This document shows, piece by piece, positions 8,626 to 17,229 of a stretch of 64,000 nucleotides of DNA. This DNA is from Myxococcales bacterium. GTDB lineage: Bacteria; Myxococcota_A; Polyangia; Polyangiales; Polyangiaceae. The stretch is from NCBI GenBank assembly GCA_016703425.1, contig JADJCA010000001.1, forward strand, positions 806,001 through 870,000. The letters are read 5' to 3'. The position numbers and the translations under genes are program-made. Within the stretch, counting starts at the first letter, position 1; each line of letters starts with the position of its first letter. The notes under the pieces are model-generated. The model saw nothing but the letters and a program-made list of their open reading frames with translations. It ran no database searches and had not been told where the DNA came from.

Positions 8626-8749
8626 CGTCGGCGATTATACGATGCGCGGGCGAGGAGGTGTCTCGTGGCGAACCGCTCGACGAAATTGCGGGCGCTCTGC
8701 TGGATACGTGGGTGGATGCGTGGGCCGCGCCTCTCGCCCGGCCTCGCGA

Positions 8750-9358
8750 TCAGTCTTCCGCGGAGAAGAGCGGGTCGCTCGGCCGAGCCTCGCGCAGCGA
8801 AGCAAGGGCAGGCGCGCGTCGCGCGTGAGCGCGCCACGTCGGATCGAGGGCAATGCCTCGACGCAGACTCGCGAGAGCCTGGTCCCACTCGCCCTCGTGG
8901 GCGAACACTTCGGCAAGCGAGACGAGGGCGGTCGAGTCGTTCGGGGCTAGCCGCAAGGCCGCCTCGACGTCGGCGCGCGCCTGCGTCAGCTCCCCGCGGT
9001 CGCGCCGGAGGCACCCCCGATCGTTGAGGAGCTCGGCATTCGGGCCACCGAGATCCAGCGCCCGGTCGTAATCGGCGAGCGCGCCGTCGAGGTCTCCGAG
9101 GCGATGTCGCGCTGAGCCGCGAAGCACGAGCGACTCGACGTGTTGCGGCTCAAGGAGCAGCCCGCGGTCGAGCAACCCGAGCGCGCCCCTTGGATCCCCC
9201 TGGCGCAGCAGCCGGGCGCCTTCGCGGGCGTGCTGCGCTGCCTCGGGGAGGCCACGGCTCCAATCGATGCCGCGCGACCGTCGCTTCCCTGCCTGACGTG
9301 TCGCCCAGACGCTGAACGGCACCATCAAGATCGCGACGACCAGGATGACGATCAGCAC
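8750..9358 (-). CDS. Membrane-anchored TPR protein
   Basis: GTG 9358 is preferred because it puts a hydrophobic anchor (VLIVILVVAILMVPFSVWA) at the very N-terminus; longer in-frame starts have no ribosome-binding site. Positions ~45-200 contain four tetratricopeptide-like helices (AREGARLLRQGDPRGALGLLDRGLLLEP, SARHRLGDLDGALADYDRALDLG, RGELTQARADVEAALRLAP, HEGEWDQALASLRRGIALDP). It is likely a protein-protein interaction scaffold at the inner membrane. Its 5' end lies about 150 bp from the element's left attachment site. Confidence 0.75.
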   Translation of the reverse strand: MLIVILVVAILMVPFSVWATRQAGKRRSRGIDWSRGLPEAAQHAREGARLLRQGDPRGALGLLDRGLLLEPQHVESLVLRGSARHRLGDLDGALADYDRALDLGGPNAELLNDRGCLRRDRGELTQARADVEAALRLAPNDSTALVSLAEVFAHEGEWDQALASLRRGIALDPTWRAHARRAPALASLREARPSDPLFSAED

Positions 9359-9508
9359 ACGACCCAGTGTGCCACACTGAGGAACAAGCGAGCGGCGGAG
9401 ACAGAGGGCAGGAAGACCGCTCGTGTCGAAAGCGGCTCCGCCCACCAGAGTGAGAAGAGGCAGAGCCGAAGAGGAGAGCCGGTGAGCGGCCGCCCCCCGA
9501 CGGTTTCT

Positions 9509-9559
9509 CTAGTGCCCAGAGACAGAATCGAACTGCCGACACGGGGATTTTCAATCCCC
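9509..9559. repeat. attL: 51-bp direct repeat (tRNA-Phe 3' remnant)
   Basis: Identical to 21014-21064, starting CTAGTGCCCAGAG and ending TTTTCAATCCCC. It covers the tRNA anticodon loop, T-arm and acceptor 3' strand plus a few downstream bases. Flanking bases differ on both sides, which delimits the recombination core. The rest of the tRNA is absent here. Confidence 0.93.
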
Positions 9560-9727
9560 ACGGGTGACGCGAAGACGCCCGAGGAATCCGGCAGTTCGTA
9601 CGAGGCGCGGACTGTTTCTGAACTGCGAGTTTTGGAGAAGCAGCTAAGGGCGGTCGAAGCGCTCTTGGTGGCTGGCGAGGTCGAGATCGCGTTGGCCACG
9701 GTTCGGAAGGTCCTCGGGGGGCTCTAG
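9560..9727 (+). pseudogene. Displaced 3' end of the element integrase gene (55 codons + TAG)
   Basis: In frame with the attachment core read as integrase codons (VPRDRIELPTRGFSIP) is a 55-codon tail: TGDAKTPEESGSS, then an amphipathic helical stretch (SELRVLEKQLRAVEALL, EIALATVRKVLGGL), ending at TAG 9725-9727. In the excised circle the integrase frame entering the core from 21013 would continue into exactly this sequence. It has no start of its own and is therefore read as the separated 3' end of the integrase gene. The 3' end meets the convergent gene at a shared CTAG. Confidence 0.75.
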
Positions 9728-10299
9728 GTTGCGCTCTTGTACGGAGGTCGACGCCCCTTGCGCTTTGATTGCACGCGCACATCAGGGGCTTGTGCGTCGC
9801 TCGTCGGCTTGTCGAAGGCGACAGCATCGATAGCCCGCCGCATGAAGAGGCCCACTTCCGCGTAGGCGTCCTTCAAATCTAGTTCGCCAAGGTTCGCTCT
9901 TGGCAACTTCACGGGGTCGACCCCGATTGAGTCCACGAGAAGTGCCCCACGAACCGTGTAAGAGACCTCGACGGCCCGGGTGACATCGCCTTCGTTTGCT
10001 TCAATTCGCGCGCGCAAGGGCTTCCCCGCATGAGGGCCGTACCCTTCGAACCTCACGGCGCGCCCCTCCGCCCGTTGAAGCGCATTGAACGCCGCTCGCG
10101 CCTCCGAGGAGTCCGGCCAGTAGGCTTGTTCTTTCTCGAGTGCGGCGCGAAGGTCTCGTAAGACTCGTGCGTTGTGCGTGTGAACCTTGCCAGGCAGCTG
10201 GCGAACCACGAACGCCCACAGAAGCGCGTTGTGTTGCGTCTCGGAGTACAGCGCGGGACTGATGGGTGCGTCGCTACCGCTCTCGGGCATCTTGTGCAT
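9724..10299 (-). CDS. Element hypothetical protein
   Basis: A 191-residue soluble protein; ATG 10299 or 10290. No family recognised. It starts SPALYSETQHNALLWAFVVRQLPGK, has a helical middle (VLRDLRAALEKEQAYW) and ends in a basic tail (QSKRKGRRPPYK) that could bind nucleic acid. It ends at TAG (9724-9726) sharing CTAG with the convergent integrase tail. If TAG were sense here the frame would run into chromosomal DNA, so TAG probably acts as a stop for this minus-strand gene. It is the leftmost element gene. Confidence 0.65.
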   Translation of the reverse strand: MHKMPESGSDAPISPALYSETQHNALLWAFVVRQLPGKVHTHNARVLRDLRAALEKEQAYWPDSSEARAAFNALQRAEGRAVRFEGYGPHAGKPLRARIEANEGDVTRAVEVSYTVRGALLVDSIGVDPVKLPRANLGELDLKDAYAEVGLFMRRAIDAVAFDKPTSDAQAPDVRVQSKRKGRRPPYKSAT

Positions 10300-10423
10300 T
10301 CTGCACTCTCTTTCTCGCTTGGGGACACGGAGGCGTTCGGCGCAGACATCGCCTCCCGTTCAAACTTCGCGCCCGGCGGGCCGCGAAGCGAGAAGGCGGA
10401 ATGCAGGAACTTGAGATGCGCGC

Positions 10424-10452
10424 CCGCGGTGGCCCAACGGCTACCACCGCGG
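10424..10452 (-). terminator. Hairpin downstream of the DUF3892 gene
   Basis: CCGCGGTGG (10424-10432) pairs perfectly with CCACCGCGG (10444-10452), 11-base loop. It starts 17 bp after the stop of the minus-strand DUF3892 gene, as expected for a terminator. A T-run is not obvious. Confidence 0.5.
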
Positions 10453-10468
10453 TCACGCCTAAGCCCGA

Positions 10469-10741
10469 CTAAGCGGCGCGCACTCGACAGGGAGGCAACG
10501 CCAGGAGGTTGTTCTGCCAGACGCCGTCCGTCTGCGTTTGAACGTACTTCCGGTAGGTGCCCTGACGTGTAGCAACGTTCGCGCGTGTGCCTGCTTCGAA
10601 GGTGTAGAACGTGTCTACGCGACCGTCGATGCGCCGGACCACGTCCGCCACGGGCCACGTCTCCGTGTCGTTGCCTAGGTGGGTGATATGCTCGTGCGTT
10701 GTCCCGGACTTGGTTGCGTACTTGATTCGGTTGTCGGCCAT
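10469..10741 (-). CDS. DUF3892 domain protein
   Basis: Start at ATG 10741 (MADNRIKYATKSG). The 90-residue product matches the DUF3892 layout: HEHITHLG near the N-terminus, DTFYTFEAGTRANV in the middle, and the hallmark C-terminal DGVWQNNLLALPPC. Function unknown; common in bacteria and on mobile elements. It ends with TAG four or five residues after the family's usual C-terminus. TAG therefore most likely terminates this gene, unlike in the plus-strand operon. It is transcribed divergently from that operon. Confidence 0.82.
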   Translation of the reverse strand: MADNRIKYATKSGTTHEHITHLGNDTETWPVADVVRRIDGRVDTFYTFEAGTRANVATRQGTYRKYVQTQTDGVWQNNLLALPPCRVRAA

Positions 10742-11006
10742 GTGCCCTGCCTTTCGCTGCCCTTCGCGAGACTGCCGAAGGCGCAACGGCCTTCCTCGGG
10801 GGCTGGGCGCGGACTGTAACCACTGCGCGCGCGCGCGCCAGGGCTTGGCGGTGAAAATCCGTTCAGATCACCGGTCGATTCCTCGCAAATTGTTGAGATC
10901 ACTGCTTCCGCGTTGCGCCTGCACGGAAGGCTCGCTCCCTGCTCGTGCGTTCCTTGAAACTAGGAGCCGCGCTGGCATAGTTCAGCCAGCTCAGGCAAGG
11001 GGTCAC
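10742..11006. promoter_or_regulatory. Divergent control region of the recoded operon
   Basis: This gap separates the leftward DUF3892 gene from the rightward recoded operon. It contains an alternating GC tract (around 10826-10840) and two near-identical 11-mers, GTTCAGATCAC (10861-10871) and GTTGAGATCAC (10892-10902), 31 bp apart (three helical turns). It also contains an inverted repeat, GCTGGC (10971-10976) with GCCAGC (10985-10990), just before the AAGGGG ribosome-binding site of the first gene. Regulator binding is an inference; no clean -35/-10 was identified. Confidence 0.45.
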
Positions 11007-11246
11007 ATGATGAGAAGCGTCGAAGAATTGAAAGCGGCACTCCGCGCGGACAACGTGAACTTGGTCAAGGTGCGCCGCCACTCTTCAGGCGCGGCGAGCG
11101 CGAACATCGATGTACTGCGACGCCAGGTCGAAGAAAATTCGTCGCGCCCAAAGTACGAGGCGTCCAGTGCGGAAGTGGAGCTGCAGATCACCGAGGACGA
11201 GTACCACTGCCTCCGAGAGGCAGGCGCAACCGCAGAAGAGTAGTGA
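11007..11246 (+). CDS. Small protein, first gene of recoded operon (TAG-TGA end)
   Basis: ATG 11007 (or 11010) follows AAGGGG at good spacing. The 78-79-residue product (MMRSVEELKAALRADNVNLVKVRRH...) is rich in charged helices and has no recognised domain. It ends with adjacent TAG (11241) and TGA (11244). If TAG is sense, the TGA closes the gene and overlaps the next start as GTGA at 11243. It is a candidate regulator or replication accessory by position only. Confidence 0.7.
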
Positions 11247-12829
11247 GGCGCGCCGGCCCCGTTGGAAATGGAACTTTGTTCGAAACCGGCGCCCCTCGAA
11301 TCAAAGATGGGCGCACGGTCGCAAGAACCTCCCGAGCGTGCCCCGAACGCAAAAGCCGAGTGCCAACTTTCACCATGCTCTTCCACGGCTATCGCCTCAC
11401 GCCCCCTTCCTCATCCGACGGAATCATCGTCGCATTGACCGGGGATCGGCCCCCCGCACAGCGCGCCTACTCGTTCGCCCACGTCACGCGGCCTTAGGTC
11501 GTGGACAAGGACGGGGCGAGCATCAACCTCGAACCCGCGGAGGACGTCCCCGACGACGCCCCGCCCCTTCCCGACGTTCTCTTCATGGCCGACCGCGGCA
11601 ACCTTGGGGACGTGGGCCCCGTGAAGCCCTGCGAAGACTTCCAGGGCCTTGAACGCCGCGTCGCCGAAGCGGACCTCCTTGACCTTGGCACAGCGCCCCC
11701 GAGGTCTTCGTATCAACCCGCCCGCATGGCCTTCGCGATCTCATGCGCGGATCTAGTCGTGCGAGACCTCGCCCTTCCGGTGCCATTTGCGCTTCGCGTT
11801 CTCGTTCGAACAGGCCTCACCGTGGAAGAGGCAACCGAAGCCGCGAACATCGCCCAGCGTGGCGGACCTACGGAGCCCGATCGAATCGGTCGCAAGCTGG
11901 ACGCCGCCGCCACAGCACGTGAACGCGAGGCGCGTGAAGCCGCGGAACGAGAGGCACGCGAAGCCCAAAGACGCGAAGAGATCGTGACGCTGACCGTGGA
12001 CGCAAAGACCGCCATCGCCGTGCTTCCACCGTGCGTCACCGTCGAAGCGGATCCCGTCACGGCGACGCACGGTATTCGGCCTTACGACCTTTCCGATATC
12101 AAGGGCCGGACGATCCGCGTGTATGATACAAGCGGATTGCCGGTACCCTTCCCCGACGGCGCCGAACGCCTAGGCTTCCTCGATCGCGGCGAGAAGGTTC
12201 GGGTGAAGGTTGGCCCTCTTGAACGCAGTGGGGCCGGGCGCCTTGGCTCGTTTCTTTTGGATGCCCTCGTGTCGCTCTACACGCCGTCCGAAATGGTCGT
12301 AAACGCAACGTTGACCCTCGCGACCGACGACGGGATCGAAGCGCACGAAGCGTTTGCAGCCACGTAGAAGGCGACCGATCCCCTGTACCTCCGGAACCCG
12401 CGCTTCTCCCGGTTGTTGGTTGCGCTCGGTATCAGGAACTACCAGCTACGCCCTGACATCGTGTTCCGCGCCCTCGCCGATTGCGGTGTCACGTTCGAGA
12501 GCTCCGACGCTGAACGCCTCGCGAGGACGTACACGAAGGGAGGGCCGTTCGAGCCTGGCGAGATTCCGATCGCGGTGAAGCCGGGCATCGTCGAACGCGC
12601 GAAGCTTGCATTGGGCTTGGATCCGATGGCCAAGGGGCTCGACATGCTCTTGCACGACAACCGAGGGCCGATTGAGCAAGGCGACATCTACAGGGCGCTG
12701 CGAGTCGAGCCGAGCACGGAGATCGATCGCAGGATCCACGGGGCCTTAGTGGCCCGGGGATGGGAGAAGACGATGGTGACTTTTGAAACAGGCGACCGGC
12801 GCAAGGGCTGGCGGAAAGTGGAACGATGA
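11243..12829 (+). CDS. Large replication-operon protein of unknown function, two in-frame TAGs
   Basis: Read from GTG 11243 (GTGA overlap) to TGA 12827, with in-frame TAG at codon 85 (11495) and codon 375 (12365), 528 residues; ATG 11375 is an alternative start. Under the standard code it breaks into three pieces, of which the middle one (11501-12367) has no ribosome-binding site. The middle contains a long charged coiled coil (AAATAREREAREAAEREA) and a beta-rich domain (DLSDIKGRTIRVYDTSG). The C-terminal part (IYRALRVEPSTEIDRRIHGALVARGWEKT) resembles the winged-helix tail found on phage VapE/primase proteins. The C-terminus overlaps the next gene by ATGA. Function unknown; a DNA-binding replication role is inferred. 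Confidence 0.65.
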
Positions 12830-13014
12830 AGACCGACGACAAGACACAGGACCCGGGCACCGCAGAGCAAGCCCGGCACGACTGGTAGGACCGGAGCAAG
12901 AAGCGTTGGATGACCGACGACGAGCGCCTTGAAGACCAACGCACCAAAGGGGAGAACCCTGTTCAGCGTGCGCGGAATGCTTGGCTCAAGCGGAACTCGG
13001 AGCGATGCAAGTGA
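12826..13014 (+). CDS. Small charged protein with in-frame TAG
   Basis: ATG 12826 overlaps the previous TGA (ATGA). 62 residues to TGA 13012, with TAG at codon 21 (12886). The sequence on both sides of the TAG is of one type, highly charged and Trp-bearing (TAEQARHDW, TAG, DRSKKRWMTDDERLEDQR). There is no other start after the TAG with comparable spacing. No family recognised. Continuity of composition across the TAG plus the ATGA join support read-through. Confidence 0.6.
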
Positions 13015-13292
13015 AGCTCTCAAGACTTCAAGCGAGCTTTGTGGATGCGCAGCCGGACGAACCTCATCTGGCCAAGAGACTCGCGAAACTTCCGCCCGAC
13101 GCGCTGTGTGAGGTTCTTTTGCAACGAGAGGCCTTGCTACGCGCAGCGATCTACGACCTCGCGCGCCACGTTGGCTTTCAGCCGATCGAGGAACAAGACA
13201 CCGGAAGCAACGAGGACACGAAGACAGACGCTCCAAACAGGGCCCACGCGTTCCGAAGGTTCGTCAAGATCTAGATCGGCGGTGCTTCGTGA
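13005..13292 (+). CDS. Small helical protein, TAG five codons before TGA stop
   Basis: ATG 13005 lies within the end of the previous gene (10-base overlap). The main body (MQVKLSRLQASFVDAQPDEPHLAKRL...) is helical and ends FRRFVKI at TAG 13272 (codon 90). Reading through adds five residues and reaches TGA at 13290, which overlaps the next gene's start as GTGA (GTG 13289). The join is lost if TAG is a stop. Function unknown. Confidence 0.65.
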
Positions 13293-13693
13293 ACGTCCTC
13301 AGGCTCTTCGATGAAAAAGAAGATCTGCTCCGCGAGTAGGGCGCGATCCGCGTGCTGTATTCTACATGCATCCCGGAGATGACTCGCAAGGTCACAATCG
13401 CGCCCGGGGTCTTGGCGATCGTGCACACGGACAACCGCCAGAATTATCCCCAGGTCCCAAACGAGATCTTTGATCTCTTGGCCAGAGGCGCCGCGAAGTT
13501 GCCGGACTGGGCGCCTTGGGCGGACCCCGTCACGTTGCCTGCGATGCTTGAACGCGGATGCGAGCGTGCGACCTTGCGAGGTCTCGTAATCGATCGGCGG
13601 CGCATGGGTCGCGACGACGAAAAGATAGAGGCGGAGATCGCGAAGCACTTCCCCGACGTTGACGCCGATCTTTCGGCGGAGGTGCTCGGATGA
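13289..13693 (+). CDS. Small protein with in-frame TAG at codon 17
   Basis: GTG 13289 overlaps the previous TGA. 134 residues to TGA 13691; TAG at 13337. The N-terminus VNVLRLFDEKEDLLRE reads as a helix before the TAG, followed by GAIRVLYSTCIPEMTRKVTIAPGVLAIV. Under the standard code a start at ATG 13379 is possible but has poor spacing to GGAG. Body: beta-rich then helical (RGLVIDRRRMGRDDEKIEAEIAKHF). Its stop overlaps the next start (ATGA). No family recognised. Confidence 0.65.
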
Positions 13694-13896
13694 CGCGCTT
13701 CGTTGACCTCACACCAAAGCTACGTCTCCTCGCCGCCACTTCTCCAACGTCAGAGAACCTGCCGCATCAAATCAGCGCGCTGTCAGCGTACGACGTGGTG
13801 TTGGTCCTTCTTGAGCGCGAGCGACTCTTGGCGCAACGTATCGATGCAATCGAGAAAGCGTCTGCGAGGGCTCGGCTTTTCGGGGGCCCAAAATGA
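13690..13896 (+). CDS. Small helical protein (no TAG)
   Basis: 68 residues, ATGA overlaps at both ends (13690 and 13893). The sequence (SAYDVVLVLLERERLLAQRIDAIEKASARAR) is a probable coiled coil. It resembles the helical segment of the gene at 13005 (LCEVLLQREALLRAAIYDLA), which may mean the two are related small proteins. Function unknown. Confidence 0.65.
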   Translation: MTRFVDLTPKLRLLAATSPTSENLPHQISALSAYDVVLVLLERERLLAQRIDAIEKASARARLFGGPK

Positions 13897-14312
13897 TTCT
13901 CCAGATGATCGAAGACGCGCCATTGCTTGATCTGTCCTACCGCTCCGGATACCGCGCACGGCGCTACCGAAGCACTTGGCCCACGTTCGCGGATGTGGAG
14001 ATCCTCCCCGGCCTGAAGTGCACCACGGTGACAGGCGACGATCCTTCCCTTCCTTGGATGCCCGATCGCCTTTCCGATGCTCTCCGCGCACGGGGTGTCG
14101 TGGCCAAAGGGGCCAGTGGGGTTGTCCTGCCCTCTCAAGTGCCCTCAGACCGCGCTGACGTGTACGAGGGCCCGATCCAGCGCGCTTTCCTGGATGGCCT
14201 CGCGAGAGATCTTCGACGTGGCGGAATGTCGAGCGCCGAGATCTCAGCGGCAATCGTGAACTAGTACCCGTCGCTTTCGGCGAGTGACGTAGCGCGAGCG
14301 GTGTCCGCATGA
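13893..14312 (+). CDS. Small protein with in-frame TAG at codon 124
   Basis: ATG 13893 (ATGA). 139 residues to TGA 14310 if TAG 14262 is sense; 123 residues if not. The segment after the TAG (YPSLSASDVARAVSA) continues the helical style, and its TGA makes an ATGA join with the next gene at 14309. Under the standard code there would instead be a 44-bp gap with no ribosome-binding site. Body contains SYRSGYRARRYRSTWPTFADVEILPG; no family recognised. Confidence 0.65.
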
Positions 14313-14515
14313 TGAGCCCCGAGCAATTGGTACACGTCATGACGTTCGCCCGATGCACGCCGCACGAAGCGGTCCGCGTGCTCATGGGTTTGGATGCGGG
14401 GACCTTCGCGGCCACTCGGATGAAGGAAGCGGCGGAGGCGATGAACTGGGAAGCGCCGGTGAACATTTGGGCCCAGTCTCACGCGACCCTTCGAACCCCC
14501 TGGGGATCCTCGTGA
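14309..14515 (+). CDS. Small protein (no TAG)
   Basis: 68 residues, MMSPEQLVHVMTFARCTPHEAVRVLMGLDAGTFAATRMK..., helical, cytoplasmic, unknown function. ATGA at its start requires read-through of the preceding TAG; its own TGA overlaps GTG 14512 (GTGA). Confidence 0.65.
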   Translation: MMSPEQLVHVMTFARCTPHEAVRVLMGLDAGTFAATRMKEAAEAMNWEAPVNIWAQSHATLRTPWGSS

Positions 14516-14802
14516 AAGCTGTGGCACGAACCGTCACCAAATGTCACAGTCGCGAGATGACGCTCTAGGTCCGCTCGGGTTGGTGTTGCTTGCGCTGTGG
14601 CTCATGGCTCGCGCGACCCTACGCCCAACGCTCGATTGAGTGGTTTCACCGGTTCCTGTCCGAGCACTCCTGTTCCGAAGGCGCCCGCGAATGGTGCCCG
14701 GAAGGTGTGGCGCCTCCCGAGCCTCGAAAGGGCTTCATGGGCCATCCGGTGATCTCTGCGCCCAAGAAGGGCCGCCCGCGAAAGCACTCGACCTCAGGGT
14801 GA
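14512..14802 (+). CDS. Cys-rich small protein with in-frame TAG at codon 19
   Basis: GTG 14512 (GTGA overlap) to TGA 14800, 96 residues, TAG at 14566. Cysteines before the TAG (TKCHSRE) and after it (WCCLRCGSW, EHSCSEGAREWC) could form a zinc-binding site that needs both sides of the TAG. The tail is basic (PKKGRPRKH). It may be a DNA-binding zinc protein; this is an inference from residues only. Confidence 0.6.
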
Positions 14803-14915
14803 GGTCAGCGGCAAGCCCCCGGCCGATCGCGGAGGGCAATTCTTCGGGCGCAAAGCCCAAAAATGCAGAAGGCCGGGAGCGTTAGAGCGCTCACCGGCCG
14901 GAAAGCATCAGATGA
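14799..14915 (+). CDS. Short basic ORF with in-frame TAG
   Basis: GTG 14799 overlaps the preceding TGA and the frame ends at TGA 14913, itself overlapping ATG 14912 of the primase gene. TAG at codon 29 (14883). Only 38 residues, basic and Ser/Pro-rich; it might be a coupling leader rather than a functional protein. Supported by the double RTGA join, not by homology. Confidence 0.45.
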
Positions 14916-17128
14916 CGTAGAAAAGTGGCACCGATAACCAGACCAACAGCGCGACGCTCAAAAAGCACGTGCGGACACCCACGACGTTCTCCGTGCACGT
15001 CAGTGAGGCCAACGAGCACGGGAAGCGAGAGAAGAACCCGCTGTGCAAGTGGGGTGACGTTGAAGAAGGCGAACACCGCGAAGCCGAGTGGGCTCGTAAC
15101 ACCGCGAACGCCGTGGGACTGGCCACGGGCAAGAAGAGCGGCGTGATCGTCGTGGACGTGGACGATCTCTCCGTGGAGCTCCCCGCGGACTACCTGGAGA
15201 CCTTCACCGTGAGGACAAACCGCGGGAAGCACCTCTACTTCGTGGCACCTGAAGGCATCCCCGTTCCGACCCTCACGGCCTTCCCTGTCGAGGGCACAGA
15301 CCTTCGAGGCGATGGGGGCTACGTCGTGATCGAGGGCCTTGGCTACTCAATCGAGAAGGACGTCCCTCCGGCGCCTTGCCCGAAGTCTCTTCTTGAGGCC
15401 ATCGCGAAACACGAGCTGAAGAGGAGTAGCAAGAAGACAACCTCCGCCGCCTACACGGTCGACCTCAGAACGCCACTGGGTCAGAAGATGCTTCGCGCCG
15501 CGACGGAGGACGCGAAGACGCTGTCCGTTGGCGAGCCCGGCAATCGAGATGATCATCTGTTCACGGCGGCGCTACAGCTCGTGTGCACGCGAGGCATGCC
15601 ACAGGACAAGGCGGTGGAGCTCCTCGTGGCGCACTACTGTCCCCGCGTGTCGGAGGATGGCAGGGACACGGTTGCCCCTAAACGTGTGGAGTACAAGTGT
15701 CAGGAGGCCTCGGAGAAGGGGGCCCGGGAGTTCGTTCCGTTCACGGATGAAGACGTCGCCCAATGGGTGAAGGTGTCGCGGTCCGTACACGAGGCAGAGA
15801 GGCGAGAGACGTGGGGCCTCGTTTCACCTGAGAAGGTCGTTCGGCCCGCCCTCAGGGAGAACTATCGCCCGCTGAAGTCCAAAGATCTGGTTCCCGCCAC
15901 ATCTCCACGGGAGACCGGTTTCGGAGACCTCACCAACATCCTCGCGACGCATGACGCTTGGGCGGGCCGCCTCACCTACGACGAGTTTGGAGAGTAGGAG
16001 ATCGCCATCCAACCGCCCGTAGCGTTCGAGCACCGGGGGTTCTTTTCCTCCGTCGATGTGTCGGCGGCGCGGCAATGGTTCGCGGCGTCCCTCGGTCTCT
16101 CGATCGGCAAGGAAGCCATGGGGGATGCGCTTACACGTGTTGCACGCGACAACGCACGTCACCCCGTCCGCGAATACCTGGAAGGCCTTCCCCCTTGCGA
16201 GGATCCCGCCGCGACGCTGGAGGACTTCGCGGTGAAGGGCATCGGCGCCAAGACCCCGCTTGACTGTCTGCTCATCCGAAAGTTTTTAGTGGCCGCCGTT
16301 CGTCGAATCCTCAATCCGGGCGTCAAGCACGATGGCGTCCTCGTGCTCTTCGGCCCACAGGGGACCGGCAAGAGTTCCTTGCTCTACGCGCTCTCGCCTC
16401 AGGGGCGCTGGGTGCAGGAGTCGCTTCCCGACCTCGAGAACAAAGACGCTTGCGAAGCTCTCCGGGGTAGGTGGCTGGTTGAGATCGCAGAACTCCAAGC
16501 GCTCATTCGGAAAAGCGAGGAGGTTGCGAAGGACTTCTTGAGCCGGCAGGAGGACTCGTACCGCCGGCCCTACGATCGAGGAACTTCGCGCTATCCGCGG
16601 CAATGCGTCTTCATCGCCACGACGAACACCAAGGAGATGCTTAGGGACGTGACGGGGGCCAGGCGCTATTGGACCATTGAGACCTCGGGGATTGACGTGC
16701 CTTGGGTCGAGATGAATCGCGATCTCATCTGGTCCGCCGCGCTTCACCTAGCGACGACCGAACCTGCCGCGAGTCACCACCTGACTTCGGATGAGCGCAC
16801 GCAACTCGATGACTCGCAGGAAGGCTTCAAGCAGCGCGACCCCTGGCACGAACAAGTAGAAGGCTTCCTCGCGGGGAAGCAGAAGGTTGGCAACTTGGAG
16901 GAAGTCTGGCTCGGAGCGCTTCACGGTTTGGGCCCCGCCTTCGGGGAAGGGATGCGGGCCGATGCGATTCGCGCGTTCGACAAGAAGAGCCGGGACCGCC
17001 TAGCGAGTGTGATGCGCGCCTGTGGATGGGAAACCAAGACCTTCAGGGAAGAGCCGGGGGGGCCCAAGAGGCGCGGTTGGACTAGGGTCGCGAAGGCGCA
17101 TGTCCCCGGAACACGAGAGGACGCGTGA
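14912..17128 (+). CDS. Primase-polymerase / VapE-type helicase fusion with TAG at codons 3 and 362
   Basis: ATG 14912 (ATGA join) to TGA 17126: 738 residues with TAG at 14918 and 15995. The N-terminal primase-polymerase domain shows IVVDVDD (about 80-85, metal-binding Asp pair) and RTNRGKHLYF (about 100-110). It is followed, across the second TAG, by a VapE-type module: DEFGE-TAG-EIAIQPP, HPVREYLEGL, Walker A GPQGTGKS (about 481-488), Walker B WLVEIAEL, FIATTN sensor, and RRYWTIE arginine-finger region. The TAG falls inside the N-terminal part of the VapE region, which normally runs unbroken. It probably initiates replication of the excised element. Confidence 0.85.
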
Positions 17129-17229
17129 GGGACGCGTAGACGTGTCCCGCGAGTTTCACAGGACTTCCGGGGTCTTCCAACCAGTGGGACACATGGGACA
17201 CATCTATTCCGTATTCAATGATCGTCTGA
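17125..17229 (+). CDS. Short terminal ORF of the recoded chain (TAG at codon 5)
   Basis: GTG 17125 overlaps the helicase TGA (GTGA); TGA at 17227; 34 residues with TAG at 17137. Its 3' half coincides with the tandem 9-bp repeats and so encodes WDTWDT. Coding status is doubtful, since the overlap could be chance. Confidence 0.3.

Noticed and set aside
9509..9559. A second tRNA-Phe
   Set aside because: Only the 3' half is present; it is the attachment repeat, not a tRNA gene.
9352..9699. TAG read-through of the minus-strand gene at 9724 into the chromosome
   Set aside because: It would cross the attachment site and encode a low-complexity extension; termination at TAG is more likely there.
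9140..9727. A long plus-strand coding frame across the left boundary
   Set aside because: It is antisense to the TPR gene upstream of the core; only the part after 9560 is coding-like, and that is explained as the integrase tail.
11007..17229. Pseudogenisation as explanation of the in-frame stops
   Set aside because: Decay should produce TGA and TAA stops and frameshifts too. Only TAG occurs in frame, gene joins are preserved, and motifs such as Walker A and the primase DxD are intact. Not fully excluded without comparison to relatives.
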